From: Streptomyces broussonetiae
GTDB taxonomy: Bacteria; Actinomycetota; Actinomycetes; Streptomycetales; Streptomycetaceae
Assembly: GCF_009796285.1 (NCBI RefSeq)
Contig: NZ_CP047020.1
Location: forward strand, 1,364,001-1,428,000
Direction of reading: 5' to 3'
DNA length: 64,000 nucleotides
In this document: positions 16,484 through 25,056 of the stretch, one piece after another
Position numbering within the stretch: position 1 is the first letter of the stretch
Layout of the letters: each line of letters begins with the position of its first letter
The notes under the pieces: generated by a model
What the model was told of the DNA's origin: nothing
Databases searched by the model: none
Seen by the model: the letters and a program-made list of their open reading frames with translations, nothing else
Position numbers and translations under genes: made by a program

Positions 16484-17923
16484 TCACGCGTCGGCGCCGG
16501 TGGACATGCGGGATATGCGGCCGCGGATGGCGTACCAGCCCGCGACCAGTGCTGCGACGATCAGCGGCAGACAGAGCACGGTGGTGCGTCCGGCGCCGCC
16601 GTCGGCATACATGAGGACCAGGACGCAGACGAGGAACGCCAGCGTCACGAGTTCGGTCCAGGGGGAGCCCGGCAGCCGGTAGGACGGCCGGGTCAGCTCG
16701 CTGTTCCGGATCTTCCGCCAGAAGAGCAGGTGACAGACCATGATCATGCCCCAGGTCGCGAGGATGCCGATCGCCGCGAAGTTGAGGACGATCTCGAACG
16801 CGTCGGCGGGGACGACGTAGTTGAGGCCTACGCCGAGAACACACATACCGCTGGTGAGCAGGATTCCGCCGTACGGGACCTGGCTGCGGCTCATCTTCCC
16901 GGTGAACTTCGGCGCCGAGCCGCTCATCGCCATGGAACGCAGGATTCGGCCGGTGGAGTACAGACCGGAGTTGAGCGAGGACATGGCCGCGGTGAGCACG
17001 ACCAGGTTCATCACACCGCCGGCCGCGGGGACGCCGATGTGGGACAGGACGGTCACGAAGGGACTCTCGCCTGCCTTGTACACGTTCCAGGGCAGCAGCA
17101 TCGAGAGCAGGACGACGGAGCCGACGTAGAACAGGCCCACACGCCACATGATCGAGTTGATCGCCTTCGGCATGATCTTCTCGGGGTTCTCGGTCTCGCC
17201 GGCGGCCACGCCGACCAGCTCTACGGAGGCGTAGGCGAAGACGACGCCCTGGATGATCAGCAGCATGGGCATCAGGCCGTTGGGGAAGACACCGCCGTTG
17301 TCGGTGATCAGCGCCGGGCCGGGGTGGTGGCCGTCGACCGGATGCTGGGTGACCAGCAGGAAGATGCCGATACACATGAAGACCACGAGCGCGCCGACCT
17401 TGACGATCGCGAACCAGAACTCCAGTTCGCCGAAGACCTTGACCGAGATCAGGTTCACGGTCAGGACGACGGCCAGGGCGATCAACGCGATCAACCATTG
17501 GGGGATGTCCGAGAACATCCCCCAGTAGTGGGTGTACGTGGCGACCGCGGTGATGTCGGCGATGCCCGTGGTCGCCCAGTTCAGGAAGTACATCCAGCCC
17601 GCGGTGTACGCGCCCTTCTCCCCCAGGAACTCCCGGGCGTACGACACGAAGGCGCCGGAGGAGGGGCGGTACAGGACGAGTTCGCCGAGGGCCCGCACGA
17701 CCAGGAAGGCGAAGACGCCGCAGACGGCGTAGGCGATGAACAGGGAGGGCCCGGCGTCGGCGAGCCGGCCGCCCGCGCCGAGGAAGAGGCCGGTGCCGAT
17801 GGCTCCGCCGATGGCGATCATGTTGACGTGCCGGTGCTTGAGGCCTTTGCTGTAGCCGGCGTCTCCGGCGTCGACATGGCCGGACGAGGGGCGCGTCTCG
17901 TCTTTGAGGTGCTGCTCGCTCAC
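16484..17923 (-). CDS. ansP: amino-acid permease (APC family), probably L-asparagine importer
   Basis: 479 residues with twelve predicted membrane segments. It has the amino-acid-permease signature GLKHRHVNMIAIGGAIGTGL (first helix, unwound Gly-rich segment) and GAFVSYAREFLGEKG. It resembles the AnsP/GabP branch of the proton-coupled APC family. The asparagine specificity rests on context: it sits between a GntR regulator and an asparaginase. The GTG start overlaps the stop of the regulator by four bases (GTGA), so its translation is coupled to the regulator, and asparaginase follows after 28 bases. Confidence 0.88.
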   Translation of the reverse strand: MSEQHLKDETRPSSGHVDAGDAGYSKGLKHRHVNMIAIGGAIGTGLFLGAGGRLADAGPSLFIAYAVCGVFAFLVVRALGELVLYRPSSGAFVSYAREFLGEKGAYTAGWMYFLNWATTGIADITAVATYTHYWGMFSDIPQWLIALIALAVVLTVNLISVKVFGELEFWFAIVKVGALVVFMCIGIFLLVTQHPVDGHHPGPALITDNGGVFPNGLMPMLLIIQGVVFAYASVELVGVAAGETENPEKIMPKAINSIMWRVGLFYVGSVVLLSMLLPWNVYKAGESPFVTVLSHIGVPAAGGVMNLVVLTAAMSSLNSGLYSTGRILRSMAMSGSAPKFTGKMSRSQVPYGGILLTSGMCVLGVGLNYVVPADAFEIVLNFAAIGILATWGMIMVCHLLFWRKIRNSELTRPSYRLPGSPWTELVTLAFLVCVLVLMYADGGAGRTTVLCLPLIVAALVAGWYAIRGRISRMSTGADA

Positions 17924-18654
17924 GCCTCGGGTCCGCCTTCCGTGGGAGGGTCGTCCGTCCGCCCGGGACGCACGATGTCGGTAAGGGTCGTCTCGACGCG
18001 GTCCAGGTGATGGCTCATGGCCTCCACGGCGTCGTGTTCGGAACCGTCGATCAGCGCTTCGACGATCGCCCGGTGCTCACGGTTGGACTGCTCACGGCGC
18101 CCGCCCAGCTCGTTGAGGAAGGCCGACTGACGCGCCAGTGCGTCACGGATCTCCTCGATGACCCGGCGGAAGACCGGGTTCTGGGCGGCTTCGGCGACGG
18201 CGAGGTGGAAGAGGGTGTCCATCGCGACCCAGGCGGTCGTGTCCGTCTCCCGCTCCATGCGGTCGAGCAGGTGAGCCAGGTGGTCCAGGTTCTCCGGGCT
18301 GCGGCGCAGCGCCGCGTACCCGGCCACCGGGATCTCGATGTGCCGACGCACCTCGAGGAGGTCGCTGGCCGCGTAGTCGCCGAAGGTGGGGTCTTCCACG
18401 GCGTTCGCGACGACGAAGGTGCCCTTGCCCGTCCGGGAGACGGTCAGGCCCATCGTCTGCAGCGCGCGCAGCGCCTCGCGCAGCACGGGCCGGGACACCT
18501 CGAGGGTGCGGCACAGCTCGGCCTCGGAGGGCAGCTTGTCGCCCATGGCGTACTCGCCGCGTTCGATGGCACCGCGGAGGTGGCCGAGGACCGCTTCCAT
18601 GGCGCTCACGCGCCGGGGGGCCGGGCCACCTGTCTGGCTGTCTGACAGGTTCAC
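17920..18654 (-). CDS. GntR-family regulator, FadR subfamily (FCD domain), heads the asparagine operon
   Basis: 244 residues from the GTG start chosen. Residues about 17-85 are the winged helix (AVLGHLRGAIERGEYAMG, DKLPSEAELCRTLEVSRPVLREALRAL). Residues about 100-230 are an FCD all-helical ligand domain with the metal-binding Asp and His residues in DTLFHLAVAEAAQNP and REHRAIVEALIDG. The frame is open to an ATG 19 codons upstream, but that start would lie inside the uppP terminator hairpin, so GTG is preferred. As first gene of a five-gene unit it most likely represses the whole operon until an amino acid (asparagine or aspartate) binds; this is inference. Confidence 0.88.
   Translation of the reverse strand: MNLSDSQTGGPAPRRVSAMEAVLGHLRGAIERGEYAMGDKLPSEAELCRTLEVSRPVLREALRALQTMGLTVSRTGKGTFVVANAVEDPTFGDYAASDLLEVRRHIEIPVAGYAALRRSPENLDHLAHLLDRMERETDTTAWVAMDTLFHLAVAEAAQNPVFRRVIEEIRDALARQSAFLNELGGRREQSNREHRAIVEALIDGSEHDAVEAMSHHLDRVETTLTDIVRPGRTDDPPTEGGPEA
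18638..18648. promoter_or_regulatory. perfect palindrome at the start of the GntR gene
   Basis: CTGTC-T-GACAG, a perfect 5-bp inverted repeat with a single central base, lying over codons 3-6 of the FadR-type regulator gene. An overlapping GTCTGGCTGTC on the left adds half-site similarity. FCD regulators bind short palindromes of about this size, so it may be the autoregulatory operator. Confidence 0.35.
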
Positions 18655-18712
18655 GAGTGACGATCCTGCGGGTTGCCCGCAGATGCTGTCAAGGCATCCG
18701 TAAGAAAACATT

Positions 18713-18753
18713 CACGGGGTGCGGCGCCTGTATGCAGGCATCCGCACCCCGTG
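18713..18753 (-). terminator. rho-independent-type hairpin after uppP
   Basis: A perfect 12-bp stem (CACGGGGTGCGG with CCGCACCCCGTG) enclosing a second 5-bp stem GCCTG/CAGGC. It begins 20 bases past the uppP stop on the minus strand. There is no clear U-tract, as is common in Streptomyces. It separates uppP from the asparagine operon. Confidence 0.75.
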
Positions 18754-18772
18754 CTTGATCAGGAGGGTTCGG

Positions 18773-19609
18773 TCAGGCGCTGAGCGCGCCCGCGCCGAGC
18801 AGGCCGAGCAGGGCGACACCGATGACGATCCGGTAGATCACGAAGGCGTTGAAGGAGTGCTTGGCGACGAACTTGAGCAGCCAGGCGATGGAGCCGTAGG
18901 CGACCACGAAGGAGACGATGGTGCCGACGGCCAGCGGGCCGGCGCCCACGCCCGCACCGAGGGCGTCCTTCAGCTCGTAGATGCCCGCGCCGGTCAGGGC
19001 CGGAATACCGAGGAAGAACGAAAGGCGGGTGGCGGCCACGCGGTCCAGGTCCAGGATGAGCGCGGTGGACATCGTGGCGCCGGAGCGGGAGAAGCCGGGG
19101 AAGAGCAGGGCGAGGATCTGGGAGCAGCCGACCCACATCGCGTCCTTGAAGGACGTGTCGTCCTCACCGCGCTTGTGCCGGCCCATCTGGTCCGCCGCCC
19201 ACATCACACCGGAGCCGACGATCAGCGAGCCGGCCACCACCCACAGGGACCCGAGCGCACCGTCGATCAGGGGCTTGGCGGCCAAACCCACGATGACGAT
19301 CGGGATGGTGGCGGCGATCACCCACCAGGCGAACTTGTAGTCGTGGTGGTAGCGCTCCTCACGGTTGGTCAGACCGCGGAACCAGGCGGTGACGATCCGC
19401 TTGATGTCCTTGAAGAAGTACACGAGCACGGCGGCGATGGCGCCCACCTGGATGACGGCGGAGAAACCGACGACCGACCTGTCGTCGACGGGGATGTGCA
19501 TGAGTCCCTCGGTGATCTTCAGGTGACCGGTGGAGGACACCGGGAGGAACTCGGTCACCCCCTCGACGACTCCGAGGACGACGGCTTGACCGACGGAGAT
19601 GGCGCTCAT
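18773..19609 (-). CDS. uppP: undecaprenyl-diphosphatase
   Basis: 278 residues of the BacA/UppP family with about eight membrane segments. It dephosphorylates undecaprenyl diphosphate to recycle the lipid carrier of peptidoglycan synthesis. Both catalytic regions are present: GVTEFLPVSSTGHL near residue 16 (Glu and Ser/Thr) and the PGFSRSGATMST loop near residue 174 with the essential Arg. Overexpression of this family gives bacitracin tolerance. It is transcribed alone and is followed by a strong hairpin. Confidence 0.95.
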   Translation of the reverse strand: MSAISVGQAVVLGVVEGVTEFLPVSSTGHLKITEGLMHIPVDDRSVVGFSAVIQVGAIAAVLVYFFKDIKRIVTAWFRGLTNREERYHHDYKFAWWVIAATIPIVIVGLAAKPLIDGALGSLWVVAGSLIVGSGVMWAADQMGRHKRGEDDTSFKDAMWVGCSQILALLFPGFSRSGATMSTALILDLDRVAATRLSFFLGIPALTGAGIYELKDALGAGVGAGPLAVGTIVSFVVAYGSIAWLLKFVAKHSFNAFVIYRIVIGVALLGLLGAGALSA

Positions 19610-19684
19610 GGGATCCAGTTCTGAGAAGAGTTGGTCGACAATGCTGCAGTCAGTAGGTACTATGCCCGGCCGTATCGCAAACGC

Positions 19685-20059
19685 CTAAGCCCACAGGGCG
19701 CCGGCGAGCGACACTCCGGCGAAGGCCGCCGCGAGCCCGGCCACCACGCTCGCGACCACGTTGGCGGCAGCGTAGAGCCCGGAGCCGGCCTCGGTGAGCC
19801 TCAGGGTCTCGTAGGAGAACGTCGAGTACGTCGTCAGCGCGCCGCACAGCCCGGTGCCGATCAGGAGCTGAAGATGGGGCCCGGCGGCCCCGGCGGAGAC
19901 CGCACCCGCGAGCAGCCCGAGAACCAGACATCCGGTGACGTTCACGACAAACGTGCCCCAAGGGAAGACCGAGTCGTGGCGGGCCTGCACGGCACGGTCG
20001 GCGAGGTAGCGCAGCGGCGCGCCGACCACGGCCCCAGCGATGACCAGCAGCCAGTTCAC
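19685..20059 (-). CDS. crcB: fluoride channel CrcB/FluC, second copy
   Basis: 124 residues, four membrane segments, with the family core GTGLCGALTTYSTFSYE in helix 3 and the N-terminal GAPLRYLADRAVQ. FluC channels are dual-topology dimers that let toxic fluoride leave the cell. The GTG start lies two bases after the DUF190 gene stop, so the three-gene unit crcB-DUF190-crcB is tightly packed. Two different CrcB subunits encoded together may form a heterodimer, as known for some Gram-positive bacteria. Confidence 0.93.
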   Translation of the reverse strand: MNWLLVIAGAVVGAPLRYLADRAVQARHDSVFPWGTFVVNVTGCLVLGLLAGAVSAGAAGPHLQLLIGTGLCGALTTYSTFSYETLRLTEAGSGLYAAANVVASVVAGLAAAFAGVSLAGALWA

Positions 20060-20061
20060 AA

Positions 20062-20436
20062 CTACTTCTTACCTTTCGGTTCCGCCGTGCCAGGGCCCTG
20101 GGCACGCCCCACGTACCGGACGACCTCGCACTCCTCCAGGGTCACGAGGCCCTCGTCGACCAGTTCGTCGAGCTGCGGAAGGAACGCCCGGACGCGCTCC
20201 TCGGCGTCCACGACGACGACCGCCACGGGCAGGTCCTCGCTCAGGGACAGCAGCCGGGAGGTGTGGATACGGGAGGAGGCGCCGAAGCCCTCGATGCCCC
20301 GGAAGACGCTCGCACCGGCGAGTCCGGCCGCGTGGGCGCGGTGCACGATCTCGGAGTAGAGCGGCTTGTGGTGCCAGGTGTCGTCCTCGCCGACGTAGAC
20401 GGTCAGCCTGAGGGCCCGGCCGCTGAGCGATGTCAT
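20062..20436 (-). CDS. DUF190 domain protein between two crcB genes
   Basis: 124 residues of the DUF190 family, a small ferredoxin-like alpha/beta fold related to PII-type proteins: [19 protein letters not shown], then [17 protein letters not shown] and [17 protein letters not shown]190 genes recur beside crcB genes in many bacteria, which suggests a role in fluoride export or sensing, but the activity is not established. The ATG overlaps the stop of the upstream crcB by four bases (ATGA), and the downstream crcB begins two bases after its stop. The C-terminus ends in a basic KGKK tail. Confidence 0.88.
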   Translation of the reverse strand: MTSLSGRALRLTVYVGEDDTWHHKPLYSEIVHRAHAAGLAGASVFRGIEGFGASSRIHTSRLLSLSEDLPVAVVVVDAEERVRAFLPQLDELVDEGLVTLEECEVVRYVGRAQGPGTAEPKGKK

Positions 20437-20894
20437 GGCTGCGTCCCGATCAGGATCCGGCGGGCGGCCACCGAGCCGAGCCACACCGCCGCGAGGGCCG
20501 CGCACAGCGTGGCGGCGAGATAGGCCAGCCCGATGCCCGGGCGGCCGGCGTCCACCAGTTTGCGGATGTCGACGGCGTAGGTGGAGAAGGTGGTGAAGCC
20601 GCCGAGGACTCCGGTGCCGAAGAAGGGGCGGACGAGGCGGTGGGCGGCCCACACGTCCGTGATGAGCACCATGAACACGCCGATCACGGCGCAGCCGACG
20701 ACGTTGGTCCAGAACGTCGCCCAGGGGAAGCAGCCGGGTGACGTGGGCCAGGCGAGGGTCAGCGCGTAACGCGCCGTCGCACCGAGGGCGCCGCCGATCG
20801 CGACCACCGCGACGACCGGTGCCTGGGTACGCCACTCGGACCGCCGTCGCGGTGTGGGACGGACACGGATGCTCTCGGCTTCCGGGGCTGTCAT
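20433..20894 (-). CDS. crcB: fluoride channel CrcB/FluC, first copy
   Basis: 153 residues with a charged N-terminal extension of about 25 residues before four membrane segments. Core motifs are [17 protein letters not shown] and [17 protein letters not shown]. It is the first gene of the fluoride operon and differs clearly in sequence from the second copy, as expected for the two halves of a heterodimeric FluC. An AGGAGA site lies before the ATG. I searched the leader by eye for a fluoride riboswitch and did not find its conserved core. Confidence 0.93.
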   Translation of the reverse strand: MTAPEAESIRVRPTPRRRSEWRTQAPVVAVVAIGGALGATARYALTLAWPTSPGCFPWATFWTNVVGCAVIGVFMVLITDVWAAHRLVRPFFGTGVLGGFTTFSTYAVDIRKLVDAGRPGIGLAYLAATLCAALAAVWLGSVAARRILIGTQP

Positions 20895-21017
20895 GCTCGC
20901 ATGTCTCCTGTTCGGGCCTGCCCCGACGGGTGATCACGGCCGAGCACCAGGGTACCGCCGTACAGGTGCGCGGAAGGTCGCGTGTCCAAGGGCCGGGCGG
21001 GGCATACGAGGCCGGTC

Positions 21018-21305
21018 TCACCAGCCCTTCTCGAACACCCGGGCCACCTCGGCGATGCGGATCTCGTCGCGCCGGTAGCGGACGCGGCAGCGCACGCGCC
21101 GGGTGCTCAGCAGGCCGAGGCGGGTGAGGAAGTCCAGGTGGGCGCGGGCGGTGCGGCGGGGCACGCCCAGCTTGGCGGCGACGGCACGCGCGGTGACGCC
21201 GGTCTCCACGAGGTCGCCACGGCCGCGGGCCGGGAAGTGGGCCGCCGGGTCCTTGAGCCATTCCAGGATCGTGCGCCGTAACCGGCCCGAAGGATTTCCC
21301 GTCAT
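21018..21305 (-). CDS. small winged-helix (ArsR-like) DNA-binding protein
   Basis: 95 residues. A helix-turn-helix core reads [34 protein letters not shown], followed by a basic wing [13 protein letters not shown]. No Cys or His cluster for metal sensing is seen, so an ArsR-type metal sensor is unlikely. The ATG is favoured over longer starts because GGAGGGCGG precedes it and homology begins there. It lies upstream of the fluoride operon on the same strand with about 120 bases between, so it might regulate that operon; this is only positional inference. Confidence 0.7.
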   Translation of the reverse strand: MTGNPSGRLRRTILEWLKDPAAHFPARGRGDLVETGVTARAVAAKLGVPRRTARAHLDFLTRLGLLSTRRVRCRVRYRRDEIRIAEVARVFEKGW

Positions 21306-21495
21306 CCGTCCGCCCTCCGTCGCGGCCTCCTCGTACGCAGTGTTCCCACTGTGGCCCGGGCGACGCCGACGCGTGGGGGACTCACCGGTCGTTGTCCGGT
21401 ACGGATCGGGCATGCGGCCGACGCCCGCCGTGCCGGTCCCGCGGACGGGGCGGGGGCCCGGCCGCCCCTTGCGGCCGGGCCCCGTCACGGGTGGT

Positions 21496-22675
21496 TCAGC
21501 GGTGACTGAACCACGTCATGGAGGAGAGCGCCTTGTCGTCGTAGCCGAACAGGGCCTGGTTCTCCCAGCCGTTGCCGGAGGTGGCGTCGGTCGGGTCCCA
21601 GCCGTTGCCGGGGACGGCGGTCCAGGTGGCCTCCCAGTAGAAGACACCGAGGCCGCGGCCGTTCGGGACGGCCTCCACGATGCTCGCCACGTCGTTCATC
21701 CACCTGGACTGTCCGGCCACCGTGGCCGGGCAGCCGCTCACCAGCTCTCCGGTGGTGTCGATCTGGTTCTCCAGCGAGTCGTCCTGGGCGAGCGTGAAGG
21801 GGTAAGCGGTCTCGGCGACGAAGACGGGCCGGCCGTAGCGGGAGGCCGCGTCGTCCAGGGTGCTCTGGAAGTCGGAGAGCGGACCGTGCCAGTAGCCGTA
21901 GTACGACAGGCCGATCGCGTCGAACTTCACGCCATTGGCCACCGCGTTGTCGAACCACCACTCGGTGCCTGACCTGTCGCCGCCCTTGGCCAGGTGCAGC
22001 GCGACCACGGTGGAGGAGCTGACCGCCTTGGCGGCGTCGTAGCCGGAGTTGAGCAGACCTGACAGCTGGCTCCAGTTGGACGTGGATCCCTCGGACCACA
22101 GGATGCCGCCGTTGATCTCATTGCCGATCTGGACCATGTCGGCGGTGGTGCCTTGAGCCTTCAAGGCGTTCAACACGTCGTACGTGTGGTCGTACACGTC
22201 TGCCTTGAGGTGACTGTATGTATGGCCCATCCATGCGGCGGGCTTGGTCTGGGCGCCGGGGTCGGCCCAGGTGTCCGAGTAGTGGAAGTCGACCAGGAGC
22301 TTCATCCCCGGCGCCTTGATGCGCTTGGCCATCGCGAGGACGTGGGCCTTGTCGTTGAAGCCGTCGGCCGGGTCCACCCAGACCTTCAGACGGGCGTAGT
22401 TCATGCCGTACGACTTCAGGATGGAGAGCGCGTCGCCGGTCGTGCCGGACGCGGTCCTGTAGACACCGCCCTTGGCCTCGCTCTTGGCGAGGGAGGAGAT
22501 GCCGACGCCGTGGATGGACGTACCGGTGCTGCCGGACGTGAAGGTCAGCTCGTCAACGTTGATCCAGTTGCCGGCGTTCGCGTCACTGTTGATGCTGATG
22601 GTGCATTGGTTGTTCGTCACATTGATCGGCGTGACGATACGGATCCACCCCCTGGACGATATGGGCAGATCGGTG
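21496..22675 (-). pseudogene. GH53 endo-beta-1,4-galactanase, 5'-truncated
   Basis: The catalytic domain of an arabinogalactan endo-beta-1,4-galactosidase is essentially complete. The acid/base Glu is in GNEINGG (near 22115) and the nucleophile Glu in VAETAYPF (near 21811), with LLVDFHYSDTWADPG and GLSYYGYWHG also typical. The protein begins abruptly inside an N-terminal beta-rich carbohydrate-binding-like segment (INVTNNQCTISINSD). No signal peptide or start codon of its own remains; the frame instead runs back into a GH42 remnant. A secreted galactanase without an export signal is unlikely to work, so I treat it as a pseudogene or a fused relic. Confidence 0.8.
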
Positions 22676-22689
22676 CGCTGTTCCGCACT

Positions 22690-23280
22690 CCCGCGCCCGG
22701 CCGAGGAGCGCGTCCAGGCCCTGGGCGTCCAGGCGGGTGGAGACGTACCAGGCGGTGCCCCGGCCGAGCCGGTGCCGGGTGACGGCCGGGCGGCCCGCGG
22801 TGAGTCCGCCGGCGTAGGACCACACGGTCTCGGCGCCGCGTGGCACACGAACTCGGTCCACACGTCCCCGGTCGGCTCGGAGCCGTCGGGGCCGGTCAGC
22901 CGCACCCGTTCGTCCTTCAGCAGCGGCGAGAACTCCTCCACCGTCAGCCCGAGGACCTCGCGCAGCACACCCGGGCAGGCGCCCTCGTGGACGGCGTCGT
23001 GCTCGTCGACGATGCCGGAGAAATACGACACCACGAGCGTGCCGCCGCTTTCGACGTACGCCAGGAGGTTGTTCCCGGCGGCCTCCGTCATCAGGTACAG
23101 GGCCGGTACGACGACAAGGGGATACCTCGACAAGTCGGCTTCCGGGTGGGCGAAGTCGACCGTGAGATGGCGGTCGTAGAGGGCCTCGTAGAAGGAGTCG
23201 GCGCGTTCGCGCGGGTCGTGGTCCTCGCTGGGGCGCCAGGCGAGGCTCTGCGCCCACCACCGGGGGGCCGGGAAGGGCCG
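22690..23280 (-). pseudogene. GH42 beta-galactosidase C-terminal fragment, frameshifted
   Basis: Reads as the trimerisation domain and end of a GH42 beta-galactosidase: PRWWAQSLAWRPSEDHD, VDFAHPEADLSRYPLVVVPA, GGTLVVSYFSGIVDEHDAV. It then switches frame near 22850 and continues as GAETVWSYAGGLTAGRPAVT and WYVSTRLDAQGLDALLG. The whole catalytic N-terminal half is gone; an in-frame stop lies just upstream of PFPAPRWW. The fragment fuses into the GH53 remnant, so a deletion removed the GH42 3' end and GH53 5' end. Together the two relics record a former galactan-degradation cluster. Confidence 0.8.
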
Positions 23281-23336
23281 TCAGGCGTCCGCGGCACCGT
23301 CGTGGCCTGTCGCACCCACGCACCGGAGCCGTATGT

Positions 23337-24032
23337 CTACCCCGGCCCCGCGCCCCTTCGGGGCGCGACCAAGCCGGTTTCGTAGGCGAGGACGACCGCC
23401 TGGGCACGGTCACGCAGGCCCAGCTTGGCGAAGATACGGGCCACGTGGGACTTGACCGTCGCCTCGCTCAGCGTCAGTTCGGCGGCCAGTTCCGTGTTGG
23501 ACAGGCCGCGGCCCATCAGGGTCAGCACCTCCCGCTCGCGCGGAGTGAGCGCGGCCAGGTCGGCGGGCACGGCCTCGGCCGCCCGCACGGAGTCGGCCGC
23601 GTACCGCTCCACCAGGCGCCGGGTGATCTGCGGCGCGAGCAGGGCGTCACCGGTGCCGACGAGCCGTACGGCCGCCGCCAGGTGCTCCGGGGTGACGTCC
23701 TTGAGCAGGAAACCGCTGGCCCCGATCGCGAGCGCCTCGTACACATACCGGTCCAGGTCGAACGTGGTCAGCATGAGCACCCGGCAGTCGGGGCTCTCGG
23801 CCAGGATGCGCCGGGTGGCCTCCAGGCCGTCCATGGCCGGCATGCGGATGTCCATGAGCACGACGTCCGGGCGCAGTTCGCGTGTCGCGGACACCGCCTC
23901 GGCGCCGTCGGCCGCCGCACCGGCCACCTCGATGCCGCGGGCGGTGAGGATCAGCCGGAAGCCGGTGCGGATCAGCGTCTGGTCGTCGGCGATCAGCACA
24001 CGGGGCGCCCGCTCGGGCGTCCCGGCCGTCAT
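23337..24032 (-). CDS. NarL/LuxR-family response regulator
   Basis: 231 residues: receiver domain (about 10-125) with the phosphoacceptor Asp61 in VVLMDIRMP, the acidic pair in IADDQ and the conserved Lys in GFLLKDVTPE; then a LuxR-type helix-turn-helix (LTPREREVLTLMGRGLSNTELA, ATVKSHVARIFAKLGL). It overlaps the histidine kinase gene by four bases (ATGA). The pair is divergent from an ABC exporter operon, a common arrangement for sensing cell-envelope stress or peptide antibiotics, so that exporter is the likely target. Confidence 0.95.
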   Translation of the reverse strand: MTAGTPERAPRVLIADDQTLIRTGFRLILTARGIEVAGAAADGAEAVSATRELRPDVVLMDIRMPAMDGLEATRRILAESPDCRVLMLTTFDLDRYVYEALAIGASGFLLKDVTPEHLAAAVRLVGTGDALLAPQITRRLVERYAADSVRAAEAVPADLAALTPREREVLTLMGRGLSNTELAAELTLSEATVKSHVARIFAKLGLRDRAQAVVLAYETGLVAPRRGAGPG

Positions 24033-24952
24033 GGGCGGTCCAGGGGTATGCGGGCGCGGACGCGGTAGCCACCGCCGAGTCTGCGGCGGGCGTCGAGATC
24101 GCCACCGTAGACGGCGACCCGCTCGCGCAGGCCGAGCAGTCCGCGTCCGGTGCCGGCGGTCGGGCGTCCCGGAGCGGCCGGGGCGGCACCGGTCAGTACG
24201 CTGGGTCCGGTGTTGAGCACCTCCACACGCAGGGCGTGCTCGGCGTACCGCACGGTCACCTCCGCCTTGCCGCCGTCGCCGTGCCTGAGCGCATTGGTCA
24301 GGGCCTCCTGGACGATGCGGTAGGCGGTCACATCGATGCCCTGGGGCAGCGGGCGCGGCTCACCGGAGACCCGGACCTCCACCGGCAGCCCGGCGAACGA
24401 AATCCGGTCCACGAGCGGGCCGAGCCGGTCGAGGCCGGGCTGGGGGGCGAGGGGCGTGCGCACCGCGTCCACGCCCGGTCCTGGGTCGCCGTCCGTACGT
24501 CCCGCGTCGGTGTCCCTGCCTGCGGGACCGGTTTCCGTGCCGTCCTGTGCGGGGGCCAGCACGCCCAGCAGATGCCTGAGGTCGGTCATCGCACCCCGGC
24601 CGGCGTCCTCGACGGCTCGCAGGGCCTTTGCCGCCTCGTCCGGCATCGTGCCCAGCACCTCGCGGGCGGCGCTCGCCTGCACGACCATGAGGCTCACGTT
24701 GTGACTGACGATGTCGTGCAACTCGCGGGCGATCCGGTCGCGTTCGGCCGCGATCGCGGCCTGTGCCGCGCTCTCCCGCTCACGCTCCAGCAGCCAGCCA
24801 CGCTCCCCGACCGCCGCCCGCCAGCGGCGCCGGGTGCGCACCAGCGCCACCGTCAGCCCCATGACGGCCGCGACCGTGATCGCGAGCACCGCCGTCGTCA
24901 CGTCGTACTCCCCCATGCCGTTCATCGTCGCAGACGGCACTGACATCCGCAT
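24029..24952 (-). CDS. sensor histidine kinase, HisKA_3 type
   Basis: 307 residues. One clear N-terminal membrane helix (about 18-38) is followed by the HisKA_3 dimerisation helix with the phospho-His79 in ARELHDIVSHNVSLMV, and a C-terminal ATPase with the N-box YRIVQEALTNALRHGDG and G-box GTGRGLLGLRERV. A low-complexity Gly/Asp/Thr linker (about 140-165) lies between. Most Streptomyces kinases of this class have four or more helices; this one is short, so sensing is probably within the membrane or by a partner such as the ABC exporter. Starts at codons 10 or 13 are also possible. Confidence 0.9.
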   Translation of the reverse strand: MRMSVPSATMNGMGEYDVTTAVLAITVAAVMGLTVALVRTRRRWRAAVGERGWLLERERESAAQAAIAAERDRIARELHDIVSHNVSLMVVQASAAREVLGTMPDEAAKALRAVEDAGRGAMTDLRHLLGVLAPAQDGTETGPAGRDTDAGRTDGDPGPGVDAVRTPLAPQPGLDRLGPLVDRISFAGLPVEVRVSGEPRPLPQGIDVTAYRIVQEALTNALRHGDGGKAEVTVRYAEHALRVEVLNTGPSVLTGAAPAAPGRPTAGTGRGLLGLRERVAVYGGDLDARRRLGGGYRVRARIPLDRP

Positions 24953-24974
24953 CGACCTGGGGATTCAGCGTTCT

Positions 24975-25023
24975 GCATCCCCAGGATGAGTCCCGTGGCG
25001 CAGTGCCATCCGGGGAGGGATGC
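24975..25023. promoter_or_regulatory. spaced inverted repeat between kinase and ABC genes
   Basis: GCATCCC at 24975-24981 and GGGATGC at 25017-25023 form a perfect 7-bp inverted repeat around 35 bases, in the 104-base space between divergent two-component and ABC genes. A -10-like TAGCGT lies a few bases before the ABC start codon, suggesting a leaderless transcript. The repeat may be the response-regulator site. Confidence 0.3.
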
Positions 25024-25056
25024 CCTGGCCGGCGTTCCGCGTCTAGCGTCCTGCCC

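Noticed and set aside
20895..21017. Possible fluoride riboswitch before the crcB operon
   Set aside because: The conserved GGNGAUG...CCGAAC and closing CUGAUG core could not be found on the transcribed strand.
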